Of a stretch of 64,000 nt of DNA, positions 1 to 10,000 are shown piece by piece. Every line of letters begins with the position of its first letter. The stretch's first letter is position 1. The DNA comes from Fratercula arctica (lineage: Eukaryota > Chordata > Aves > Charadriiformes > Alcidae): assembly GCA_947846985.1 (NCBI GenBank), contig CANTUZ010000001.1:150628447-150692446 (forward strand), written 5' to 3'. Under the pieces are notes generated by a model. That model searched no databases, had not been told where the DNA came from, and worked only from the letters and a program-made list of their open reading frames with translations. A program made the position numbers and the translations under genes.

Positions 1-811
1 ATTTTAGCTCAAGCTGTCTTTTTTTTTTTTTTTTTTTTTTTTTTTGTCCCAGGTGGTAAACTGGAGGGCTGGATAACATTGTAATGCAGTTCTTGTCAAA
101 TTTGCAACTACTGTGTAACACACTTTACCTAACTGATTCAGCCTGAGGCTATCGTAGATGATACTAAAAGTTAACCTTGTATTTCAGAGGGCAGAAAGTA
201 CACACAGATGATGACTGCTTGATGCATGTCTTGCATTTGAGGTCCCAGGGGGCTGTGGATGCAGTGGTGTCACAGCAGGTTGCAAAGGATGGATGCACCT
301 TTAAGATACCTACGAGCAAGTTTCCCCCTTAACATGCATACCGTGAATTTCTGCATGTTCAAAATGCCTATGTGGATAACTGGAGTTGCCAGATAAAATA
401 TGCAGTTTTCCTTCCTTTGGTAAAAGCTCTTAGGATAAATGCAGTTGTATCCATTTTCATGTATTGATTCTTTTGAGACATGTCCTAGGAGCTGAAGGTT
501 AAAGGCAAAAGGGGAGGAAAGGAATTTATGAGCTACTAACAGACTTCTAAAATATTTACTGTGGATTGAGACTGTTGTCTGGTGATGGAAAATGCTGCCC
601 TAATGCTCTTGACTACCTTCCATTGAATCCGGTAAAGAGTTAATACCGAAAATATATGAAATGCCATATAGCAAAGGTAATTATTAGCTTACTGGGCACC
701 AGAGTTCAGAGACAGTGGATTTAGTCACGGGACTTCACTAACATGAATGCTCAGTGCTGCCATTTTATGTCAGAGAACCACAGCCCCTTGTCTCATGATG
801 TGTGCTCCATC
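1..811. other. Intergenic, no gene seen
   Basis: This stretch begins with a run of 27 T (19-45) and is otherwise unique-looking AT-rich DNA. I see no exon with plausible splice sites and no recognisable protein. In human, STMP1 and NUP205 lie on this side of SLC13A4, so this is probably the intergenic space toward them. Confidence 0.5.
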
Positions 812-1978
812 CCTTGATCTTTGTGGCCCTTGGGTAGTACTTGCACCAGTATGCCCATGTGCTTCTTGTACTGGGCAGCCCAGAACTGGACATAGAAGTT
901 CAGGTGTGTTTTACTAGGGCTAAGAAGAAGGGAAGGGTCACCTCCTCCCTCAGCCTGTGGAGGATGCTCTGCCTAATGCAGCTCGTGTTCAACATGACCC
1001 CCAGGTCCTTTTCTACAATCTGCTTTCCAGATAGTTGGCTCCAGTTTGTACTAGTGTGTGGCATTATTCCTCCCCAAATACGGGACTTTGCATCTCCCTT
1101 TGTTGATATGTTCATGATACATGTTGGTCCATTTCCCTGACCTGTGAAGGTCCTTCTGAATGACAGCAGAGCCATCTTGTGTGTCAACCATTCCTCCCAA
1201 TTTTGTGTTGTCTACAAACTTGCCAAGGGTGCACTCTGTTCTGTTGTCCAGGCCATTAATAATTACACCAGTGTTCAATAATTCAGTATTGGTCCTAGTG
1301 TTTTCCCCTGGGGTATACCACTAGAGACTGGCCTTCAGCTGGACTTTGTGATGCTGACAACAACTCTTTAAGCCTAGCACTTCAGCCAGTTTTTGACCCA
1401 CCTTACCGTTCACTTACCTAGTCCATGCTTCCTCAATTTGTCTGGGAGGTTGTTGTGGAAGGCCATGTCAAAAGCCTTGCCAAGCAACGTGCATTGCTCT
1501 CCCCTCATCCACCAAGCTAGTCATTTTGTTGTACAAGTGTCAGGCTGGTCAGGCGTCATTTCCACTTCATTACTTGATGCTTATTAGTCCCAATCGCTTT
1601 CTTGTCCTTTGTATGTTTCTTCTATGTCCTTCATAACAGCTTCCAGGAGGGTTTGCTCCATCACCTTCCCAAGGATTGATGTGTGACTGACCAGCCTGTA
1701 GTTCCCCAGATATTCCTCCTTGAAGACAGGAGTGACATTTACTTTCTTCCAGTCCTCAGGGGCCTCGCTGGATCACCATAAACTTTCAAAGACCCTAGAG
1801 AGTGGCCTCATAATGACTTTGTCCAGCTCTCTCAGCATTTCTTTGGATTTTCTTTTGCAGCTGGTCTGCCTGTTGAGGCCCTTGACTCCCAATTTTGTAG
1901 CAAGAGGGACCTCTATAGGCCTCCCAGGTGAGGCTAGCCAGGGTCCTGGCATTGGCTTTCCTAACCCCATCTGAGCCA
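812..1978 (-). mobile_element. CR1 LINE fragment, old and broken
   Basis: Read on the minus strand, this stretch encodes pieces of the CR1 reverse transcriptase in several frames. They include an upstream motif of the type RVLRELxxVIxxPLSxxFE near 1790-1850, a degenerate catalytic block near 1200-1240 (ECTLGKFVDNTKLGG, where active CR1 has FADD), and EKDLGV near 1000. The low-coordinate edge shows the CR1 3'-part motif that reads 'atctttgtggccc' on the plus strand. The element is 5' truncated, lacks its 3' terminus, and carries many stops and frameshifts. It is a dead insertion and clearly older than the copy at 45955-48125. Confidence 0.85.
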
Positions 1979-2065
1979 GTTAAATCACTAGTACCTCCAG
2001 CCGCCTTCTGTAAAATGGGTTATAATGCAGAGGAATTACTCAATGACAGGGAAAGTTTAATGAAG
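1979..2065 (+). repeat. Possible MIR-type SINE fragment
   Basis: The segment reads like the middle of a MIR element: an AATCAC..ACCTCC stretch, then CTTCTGTAAAATGGG at about 2005-2019, followed by a TATAAT-like run. The CTGTAAAATGGG string is the most typical MIR core-to-tail motif. It directly abuts the CR1 relic. The assignment rests on remembered consensus only and the piece is short. Confidence 0.4.
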
Positions 2066-5000
2066 CCAACGCTTTTTCTTCTTGGTTTAACATTAGGTAG
2101 CATCATCTACATCAGAAAATTTTACTATGAATTCAGGTAAAGATACATGACTCCTGTGAATGTAGAGCATCACGCTTCACAGTGATTTCTGATGAGCAAA
2201 GTAACGTAGTGGTGATCTGGCAGCACAGGACATTTCTCAGTGGTGATACTGCAGGGAGTTATAGTATCACTCAAAAAAATTATTGCCTTTGTGAAAGCAG
2301 AAATTTTCCACTGTGGTTCTCTATGGTTCTCCTTTGTCCTGTGGTGCTAGCAGCTGTGTGCACTGACAGCTGTTACAACTCCTCTATGCGTGTTTTCTTG
2401 GAGCGATTTGTTATACATGCTGAGCATCTGGATATGTGCTTTGAAGGGCCCAGACTACTGCCGGCCCAAATTACAGATGGCCCTCGGATTACTGGTGAAA
2501 TTGAAATATTGCCAAGGAAGAAATTGGAATTTTTCAGAATTAATGAGGAGCTGATTTCATAAGTCTAGCTTATATATGGGTTTGCAGAAACATGATTGTG
2601 AATTGGTATTTTTATGTAAAAACCAATATCCATTGTATGTGATGCAGAATTCTTTTCGATATTAGGAAGTCATGGTGGATATCGGAGTGCATATGCTACT
2701 GGTAAACTCCATAGGGGAATTTCCCGGACAGCTCTTTTTATTTTTACCTCAGAGGGATAAGAAAGAGATACTTAGTTCTGTTTGTTACATTTCTTGGTGG
2801 TATATGCTAACATTTACTTTACAACTCCTGAGCCAAGATCATTTTTATTGAATTTGTACTGAGATAAAATAGTTGTGGAGGTTATTTGCTTTTTCGCCTG
2901 AAACACACAGTAATCACAGATGGTCAAATTTACTCTCTTGAAAAACAAAACAAATTTCATAAATTACCTTCAGAATAGATGTTCCCACCAAAATCGATTC
3001 TGACTTTAGTCTTTAATACACCTGGAAAATACCTAAATACTCCATTCCTGTAAATCCCAGACTCCAACCATAACTACACAAGTAACTTTCCTACCCTGTG
3101 AGCACAAATGCTGGAGTGGAACGTACTGTTGGTTTTCTGCGTGAAAACAGGGATTCTGCAACCTTTTATCACACTGATTAGAGCCCTTCTCTGTCAACTG
3201 CACCTTTGGGTCCAAAGGTGCAACCCAAGTAGTAAGATACTAATCAGTGCATGAAAAAAAATAATTAAGGGCCTGTTTTAAATTCTGTTACTCAAATTTT
3301 CTGCAAATCAGAGAGAACTGAACAACCCCTGTGTAAGTATTAAGTACAGCTATCATGCTCTGCTTTTTTTTTTTTTTGAGAAATAAAACATTACTCTGTC
3401 AGCTACAGAATGAAGAATTGCTCAGTATAAATCACTCAGTTTACTTCAGCGAAATTATTCAGGTTTTATATCACTGTGAAAAGAAATATATGTAGCCTTA
3501 ATAGGATTCTAGTATAAGGTAATATAAAACTGTAAGATAAAATAGTATACTGCTACTAGTTAATATGATTATACTTTTTGGGTAGGAATCTTAAATTCCG
3601 GTCTGAAAGTGAAACTTTTTTTTTTAGGACTTAATATATCTGCTAAATATTCAAAGCATCTGGAAATCACTTAATTTGAAATCAGGCTTATCTCCCCTCC
3701 GAAGAAAAGACTTCAGCTTTGGTTATTGGTAGAGTCGAATACGAAGCTGAGTGGCAGTAAATTAGCAGTGAAAATTTCCCACTTTTCTGTCTCCTTGCCA
3801 TTTATTTTCATGAAAAAAAAAAAAAAAAAAAAAAGAGTAATCGGCACCCATTGCTGTCACCCTATGAGCCACGCAGCTTCCCAGCCCTAATCTTGTAGTT
3901 CATTTGCTGCTATTTTCCTTTGTGATATTCAGATTCTGCTACTAAATACTTTTTCATGTACTTTCTTATGACTTCAGTGAAATGAAGGATAACGTGCATG
4001 TATTTCTAAGGGCAGAATCTGGCTGCGGTGCATGCGCTGACTGATCTGATATGGAAAAAGGGTCAGTACAGCATGTTGCCTTCCTGAAAATGCCTGGTGG
4101 GACATGGCAGTGACAAGTGCCAGCAGCTGTGTCCTGAGAGCACTGAAGCAGAAAGGAAGGCTGCTGGGGAAACTCCTTGCCCGAAACTCCAAATTTCTCT
4201 GCACTAATCTTGTGAGATATAAACTCTGCCAGAGAAGTACTGATGGAAATGTTCCTGAAGAAATATTGCTTGAGATGTACAACACAGCATCAGGCAATTT
4301 CCATTTACCTAGTGCTGTTGGTGGCCACCCTACTTGATTTGTGAGGAATCGTAGATCTCCCTGAAGTTGATTGGCATGCCAGCTGCTCGTCTCTCTTGCA
4401 AATGAGACTATCCCGGCTTCATATCCCCTGGGAAAGGTGTGGGATAGCAAGGCCTGGTGGGAGTTGAGCTGAGCTGAGCCGAGCCAAGAAATAAGTATTA
4501 GGAGGGTGAATTTGTTGCTGAGCAGCGAGGCAGTTTGAAGATTGTGGCGGATGAAGCGTGAAGCGAAAAGGATTAGAAGATGAGTAAAAGTAGCGCAGTA
4601 AAAGGCACAGCGCGGCTAAAGCCTTGGGAAGTGAGCAAGCCAGAAACAGAGCTTCTTGGTAGCGGGAGAATGGTTGAAACTAACTTTGAGGGTTGTAAAC
4701 AAAGAGATGTCCTGCTTGTTGTGCGGGGGGAACAGGACCCTCGGTACTGCAGATACCACCACCCACTGAAGTGCTTGTTCCTGGAGAAAGTTGCCCATGG
4801 TGGACAGGTGTTACAGCCCCTCTCTACTGCTTCAGCGGCTTCGGTGCTGGGTGCAGCTTGCTGGGGGACTGCAGCTCATGCCGGGCGGGAGGCCAGGGCA
4901 CTTCTGCTTTGAACACCATGTCAGGATCTGTGCCCAGCAGCAGCCTCTTGCTGGGGAGCAGGAAGAGACCCAGGGAGGGGAGCTGGAGTGGTGTGGAGGA

Positions 5001-5494
5001 TCTGGATCCCAGAGGCAGGCGTGAGGGTTTTATGTTGGGGTGCAGCAGAGCAGCAAGCTATGACAGGGGGAACACAGGAACTGGGGAGATGAGAAAAGCT
5101 GAAAAAATGAGGCTGAGGTCATGTTTCATGGATTAGGAGGGCATGGGGATGTACTGAGCCATTGGTTCGCAGAAACGCTTTGTTTTCCAAAACCAAATTT
5201 ACGGGAATAACTATGAATATGAATTGTTTTGCTAAAGGATGCCGCCTCCTGCTTTTGGTAGAAGGGCTAAGACATGCTTTTGTGATTTTCGCATTTTGCT
5301 TGCCCTCTGCCAACCTATGACCTCTTACTGTGTGTGTTTATTTCCAAAACAAGCCTGTGGGATCCCTCTGTTTTGACAGAAGCAGTAAACCAACACCTCC
5401 TACTGTCTCACACTACTTCTCTAAGGGCTTGGTGGGTTATGAGGTGAAATAGATCCTATTTGTATTCTCATAGAGCACCAGAATATGCAGTAGT
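2066..5494. other. Intergenic, no confirmed gene
   Basis: This is mostly AT-rich unique DNA with T14 at 3364-3377 and A22 at 3813-3834. There is a more GC-rich island at about 4440-5060. ORFs of 126 codons (plus strand, 2182-2562) and 158 codons (minus strand, 3974-4450) exist, but neither resembles a family I know and neither has convincing flanking splice signals. A small ORF at 2074-2137 is discussed under findings. Confidence 0.4.
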
Positions 5495-5500
5495 GAATAA

Positions 5501-5522
5501 TTTATTTTATTGACATTTTATT
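5501..5522 (-). terminator. Candidate SLC13A4 polyadenylation signals
   Basis: On the minus strand three AATAAA hexamers occur within 22 nt (plus-strand TTTATT at 5501-5506, 5506-5511 and 5517-5522). They lie about 1.4 kb past the SLC13A4 stop codon and would place cleavage roughly at 5470-5495. That gives a 3' UTR of a size I consider plausible for this gene. No transcript data were available, so this is inferred from position and motif only. Confidence 0.4.
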
Positions 5523-6850
5523 TTTGCAGAATAGACATTCACGCTAACAGCTAGAGAGCCTAGATTATAAATGGAAAGCATAAAAATTCATTAAAGTATA
5601 TGTATAAAGAGAGTGATTACATGAGATCCAATCATCCTAATGTACAGCTTAAATGCATTGACATTAAAGAAATGATTAGAAACAGGACATAATACAAGAG
5701 AAGGTTTACTGAGTACTGCAGGGATCCAGTCAGAAAAACAGGGCATTCACTTTGCAGGTAATAAAGAGATTGGCCTTTTGGTTTGGTAGTTATCTGTTCT
5801 GTGTCACAGTTTCCTACATTCGAAGTTCCTGTTCTCTGGGCTGCTAGAGAGCAGGTGGGTGTGATGTTCAAGTGAATGCACACGACGAGGAGATACAACA
5901 GCACCACTTCAGCCCTCTCCCTTCTTACTCGTGGAGCAGCACTGAGTGCCATCTTGGATGAGATTGTACTTTCTCTCTCAGGGGAATCGTAACTGTGTAA
6001 CTATCTAAACAGCGGCCAAAGAGGGAGGAGAGCAATGGGTCTGTCGACCAGGTAAGGTTTTGCTGGTCACAGCTTCCCCTGTTGAAAAAGCTCCCACTGC
6101 AGGACAATGATAAGGAAAGAAGGCATTGAACGAAATTTTCTGTCTGTTTCTGAACTTCTTCCTTCCAAAGTAGAGATTGCAAGTACTGCAATATTGGAAA
6201 TGTTATACTAGTGCTGTGGAAAAAAAACCGTTCTCCTTCCCAGGAGACTTCTTCCTGTCTGTTTGGTGTTTTCTATTATCCCTTTGAAGTGCTGTAGCTG
6301 GTAGTTGGTAGCTGTATTTCTGTCCAGGCCATATGGCTTAGGTGGGAAAGTGTTTTTTTCCGATACAGTGATGGGTGACCTCAAAAGAGGAATAATAATT
6401 TGCCTTTAAAAATAGTAGGCTTGTAAAACTCTGGGTTTGGGAATTAGACTCACCCTTCATTCATTCTAGCAGTCTAGGACTGAATATCCTACTACGGAAT
6501 ATGCCAGTGTATGTATACTTGGCTTCTGTCATTGGAGTTCTATATCCCCTATTTTACAAGTCTTACATAATTGTTCTAGGGCATGAAAGAGCCATAGGCA
6601 GAGAATTTGGAGGAGAGGGGTTTTTCCAGAGTTATCATATCACAGGAAATGAAAAAATAGAGCAAAGCTAATCTCGCCTTTTAACTCATGCTGATTTTCA
6701 CAACTGAAAAGCTTACACAGAAGACGTCCCTGTGGATTTTCTTCATGGTTTTGCTATGGATCTTGGTTCTATGTATACACAAGTTTTCTCCTTTCTTTCA
6801 TATGTGCAATGTAGGTTTAATATTTTGTCCCAGCTCGCTTTGGTCTTGCA

Positions 6851-6856
6851 TTTTTT

Positions 6857-6887
<31 letters not shown>

Positions 6888-6902
6888 CTTTTTTTTTTTT
6901 TT
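6851..6902. repeat. Poly(T)/poly(A) tract next to the SLC13A4 stop
   Basis: This is a 52-nt run of T on the plus strand with only two C interruptions (6858 and 6888). In the SLC13A4 transcript it would be an A-rich stretch beginning about 10 nt after the stop codon and overlapping an AATAAA (6900-6905 on the minus strand). The apparent poly-phenylalanine ORFs on the plus strand here are artefacts of this tract. Confidence 0.95.
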
Positions 6903-6910
6903 ATTAGAGA

Positions 6911-7048
6911 TTATGTTTGGCTAGTGATGTTACCAACTGCTGCCCATTCTGGAAAAGTATTCAGCTGGAAAAGTCTAATTCCCCAAGTGTTGATTGCCAC
7001 CATGACAACAGCCAGGCCAATCAGGTTTACTCCCAGGCCAGCTTTCAC
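6911..7048 (-). CDS. SLC13A4: SLC13A4 exon 16 (residues 589-633, stop)
   Basis: It encodes VKAGLGVNLIGLAVVMVAIN, then TWGIRLFQLNTFPEWAAVGN and ITSQT, ending in TAA (6911-6913). This is the last membrane segment and a short tail. NIT at 628-630 is conserved with human SNIT and fits an extracellular glycosylated C terminus. The acceptor is ttttgtag. The stop codon is followed almost at once by the A-rich tract. Confidence 0.96.
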   Translation of the reverse strand: MKAGLGVNLIGLAVVMVAINTWGIRLFQLNTFPEWAAVGNITSQT

Positions 7049-10000
7049 CTACAAAAGCAAAATGCATCAGGGTATGATCCATGACAACTTGATCAAAAAC
7101 AGTTAACATGGAAAACAGAAGGCAGTAGGGTGTGTGTATGTTTGTAGACTGACATATATATAGTAATAAATTATGTATACTGATTTCTAGAGCCAAAAAA
7201 ACCACAATGAGTGTTATGTATTAGAGCATACATTGTAGGAGTATTCAGGAGTGATGCAGCTCATTGGAAAACTGCTCAGTTTATCACTTGAACTTCTCAA
7301 TCATGTAGCCAGATTGGGGTGTTATACCACACATAGCAGGGTGATAACTACATGGCTTAGTGGGGAGCTATGTGATAAATCTAATTTCTCATACTCTCCT
7401 GTGCTTGTCTTAACAGGTCAGTGCAAAGGATTGTATACTCCTGTTCTTTGATACCTCTTTAGACCATTGCATTCATAAAAAATAAAGATGAGAAATGTGC
7501 GTATCCTACAGCAGATGTGTGGATGTTCTTAACCTGACAGCTTGGTTGCATAACAGCAGTACAGATCAATATGACTTTATATTGGCACCAATATCATCAT
7601 TATTATTATTATTGGCTGCCGGATGTGGGGGACAAGGTGTCGGAGTTGCACGAAGCATGGGAGGATATACCCGATCTCAAGACTCACCATATCTTTAATC
7701 TGGCAGTGCCCATAACTGAAGACAATGGCATTTGGAGGATTACCCACGGGTAGCATCACCGCAAATGAGATACACATGGTGACGGGAATCAGGGTGTATA
7801 AAGGGTTGATAAGCAGTGTTTCTGACTGGAAGGAGAGGGAGAGAGGTGTTTCACTTAACCAATAAAAGCCACCGCTCACGATTAGGATTAAGAGAACCTG
7901 TCTGCTTTATGTGAAGATAAGGTTCTGTGAATCTCACCTCCCTGGTTTCTAAACTTAATTGTGGAAGTGTTTTTTGATTTTTGTTGTTTTGTTTGGTTTT
8001 GTTTGGGTTTTTTTTATAGAGTAGAGCTATAATTTGGAGCTGGTTGTGATCCAGGGATTTCTCTTGAGATATTTCACACTGAGGGAGGGTGGAGATTGCT
8101 ACTATTAGGCCTCCTTTGCTCCTTCTCCCCCTTGTTCTCTGTGTCATTCTGTGTTGTGTCTTCTGGATCTTAACACTGACTGCCACTTCAGACTTCATCC
8201 AGTAGAAGTCACAACTGGTTGACATGAAGAACTTACTTCTTTCAGTTGCTGAAGCTACTGAGAGCCTTAAGTAAATTCCTCCTGAACAGTGGTTAAGAAA
8301 ACTAATTGTTCATGGTCCAAGCTTGCAAGGCGAGAAGACAGTGATGATGGAATATTCTTTACAATGGTCTAAAGAATTGTTCTTCCACTGCAGCCTTCAG
8401 TGGTGGTGAAATTTTGCATTTTCATTTACATTTCTATGGCCTAGTTTTATGTCAGAGGGAAAGGGAAAGGCTACAAGACTAACTTCATTACGGAGAGGGA
8501 AGTGTCTACAAGTTACTTTTACAGTCAAAAAAGAGACACTGCCTTAAGATGGCAGTTTAGACTACTAAAAGGGGATTACTGCTCTAAATTTCCCTTTAGG
8601 AGAGTCTCCCTGCATGGAGCAGAGGTAAATCTGAACTCATAACCATACTAACATAATTAACTTATTTTCATCTGACCATATTTTCATATTACCTCAGAGC
8701 TGTTCACAAAATGTATTTTGGGACAATCCCATAAAGTTGATATAATAGGGAAACTCGATTAATGACTTGCATTCTTGGTAAGAAAAGCTTCACATTACAT
8801 AAAAGAAAAGAAATAAGACAGTTTTCTGTAACTGCTGTTCCAATATAGAATGAAATTTGTATCTGTTTTCTCTGCCTTTGTCACCAGTCTCCTGATTTTT
8901 TTCTACCCATTACAAATATCTCTGCTTTCCATGCTGGATGATAGTATGCTTACCAAATCACCCCCTTGAACACATTTAAATCCAATATAAAATTAACTGC
9001 TACAGTCTTTTTTTACAAGTAGTGAGCGGGTGACTACTAACTAATGAACAGCACATGTAAAATAACAATGATAAGAGTATCTCAAGCTTTATGTGGACCT
9101 CACCTATCTTGTTGATTGCATCGTCACCTTTTCTTGTCCTTAGACTGTGACTCCCTCAGTGCAGGAGCAATGTTTTCACTTTGTCTGAGAGGTGCTAAAA
9201 TATACTTTTAGCTGCCTGAGTTTATTGTTTTTCCTAAATCCAAGACTGCAGATCTGCTACAGATGGTAGCTTGGGAAACAAGACTGGGTTTCATGCGATC
9301 AGACTGCCAATACTCTGACGGCCTGAAATATTCCCACGAGCCTGTCAGGAAACAACAGACTGAAAATGTCATTGTTTTTACTCACCATGCTGCATAAAAT
9401 AGGCAGAAAGATGGTTATGGTTGCTGGATTACTAACAAACTCTGTTACCAGGGACACCAAAATGCAGGCCAGCAGAGTCACAGCCCAGTAGGGAAGGCTG
9501 CTCAGGGAGAGCATTTGGCGTCCAATCCATGTAGAGAGGCCAGAGGTCTGGGGAAAGGACAGAAGCACAAGAATAACTAAATACTTAGTAGGCTTGTAAA
9601 GCAGATTCTACTCTTTGAGGCAGTTTGCGTTGGAGAATCCCACCAGCAAATAAACATAGTTTAGGTCAATGCTTTCTGCATTTCCTTTTGTTCAGTAAAA
9701 TGGATTTCACTGCAGTGCCTAATTAATAGTTGTCCATAGTAACAAAGAGATACATTTGGCGGTTAATAACATTTAAAAGGCACCAAGGCTGATCCCTCTT
9801 TCTTCAGCGTGTGAACTAGAGTATTGCAAATTGGTGATGAAGGATTGCACAGTCTGGGTAGAATTCATTCTGAGATTAAAATACACAAATTTAGTCTTCT
9901 ACATGTAGGAGTCTATAGGAGAGCTAGATGTGTGTTCATGAATTATACTGAGTGTAGATATAGTCAGCAGAGCCTAGATTATGATTTTTCTAGTCAGCAC

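Larger units (their letters stand above)
5495..6910 (-). other. Predicted SLC13A4 3' UTR
   Basis: This is the untranslated stretch between the SLC13A4 stop codon and the clustered AATAAA signals. It starts with a long A-rich tract in the sense strand and is otherwise AT-rich without a coding signal. The extent is inferred. An earlier end is possible because an AATAAA also sits immediately after the stop codon, overlapping the A tract. Confidence 0.4.

Noticed and set aside
6688..7106. Plus-strand ORFs with long phenylalanine runs
   Set aside because: They are read through the T-rich tract opposite the end of SLC13A4 and are homopolymer artefacts.
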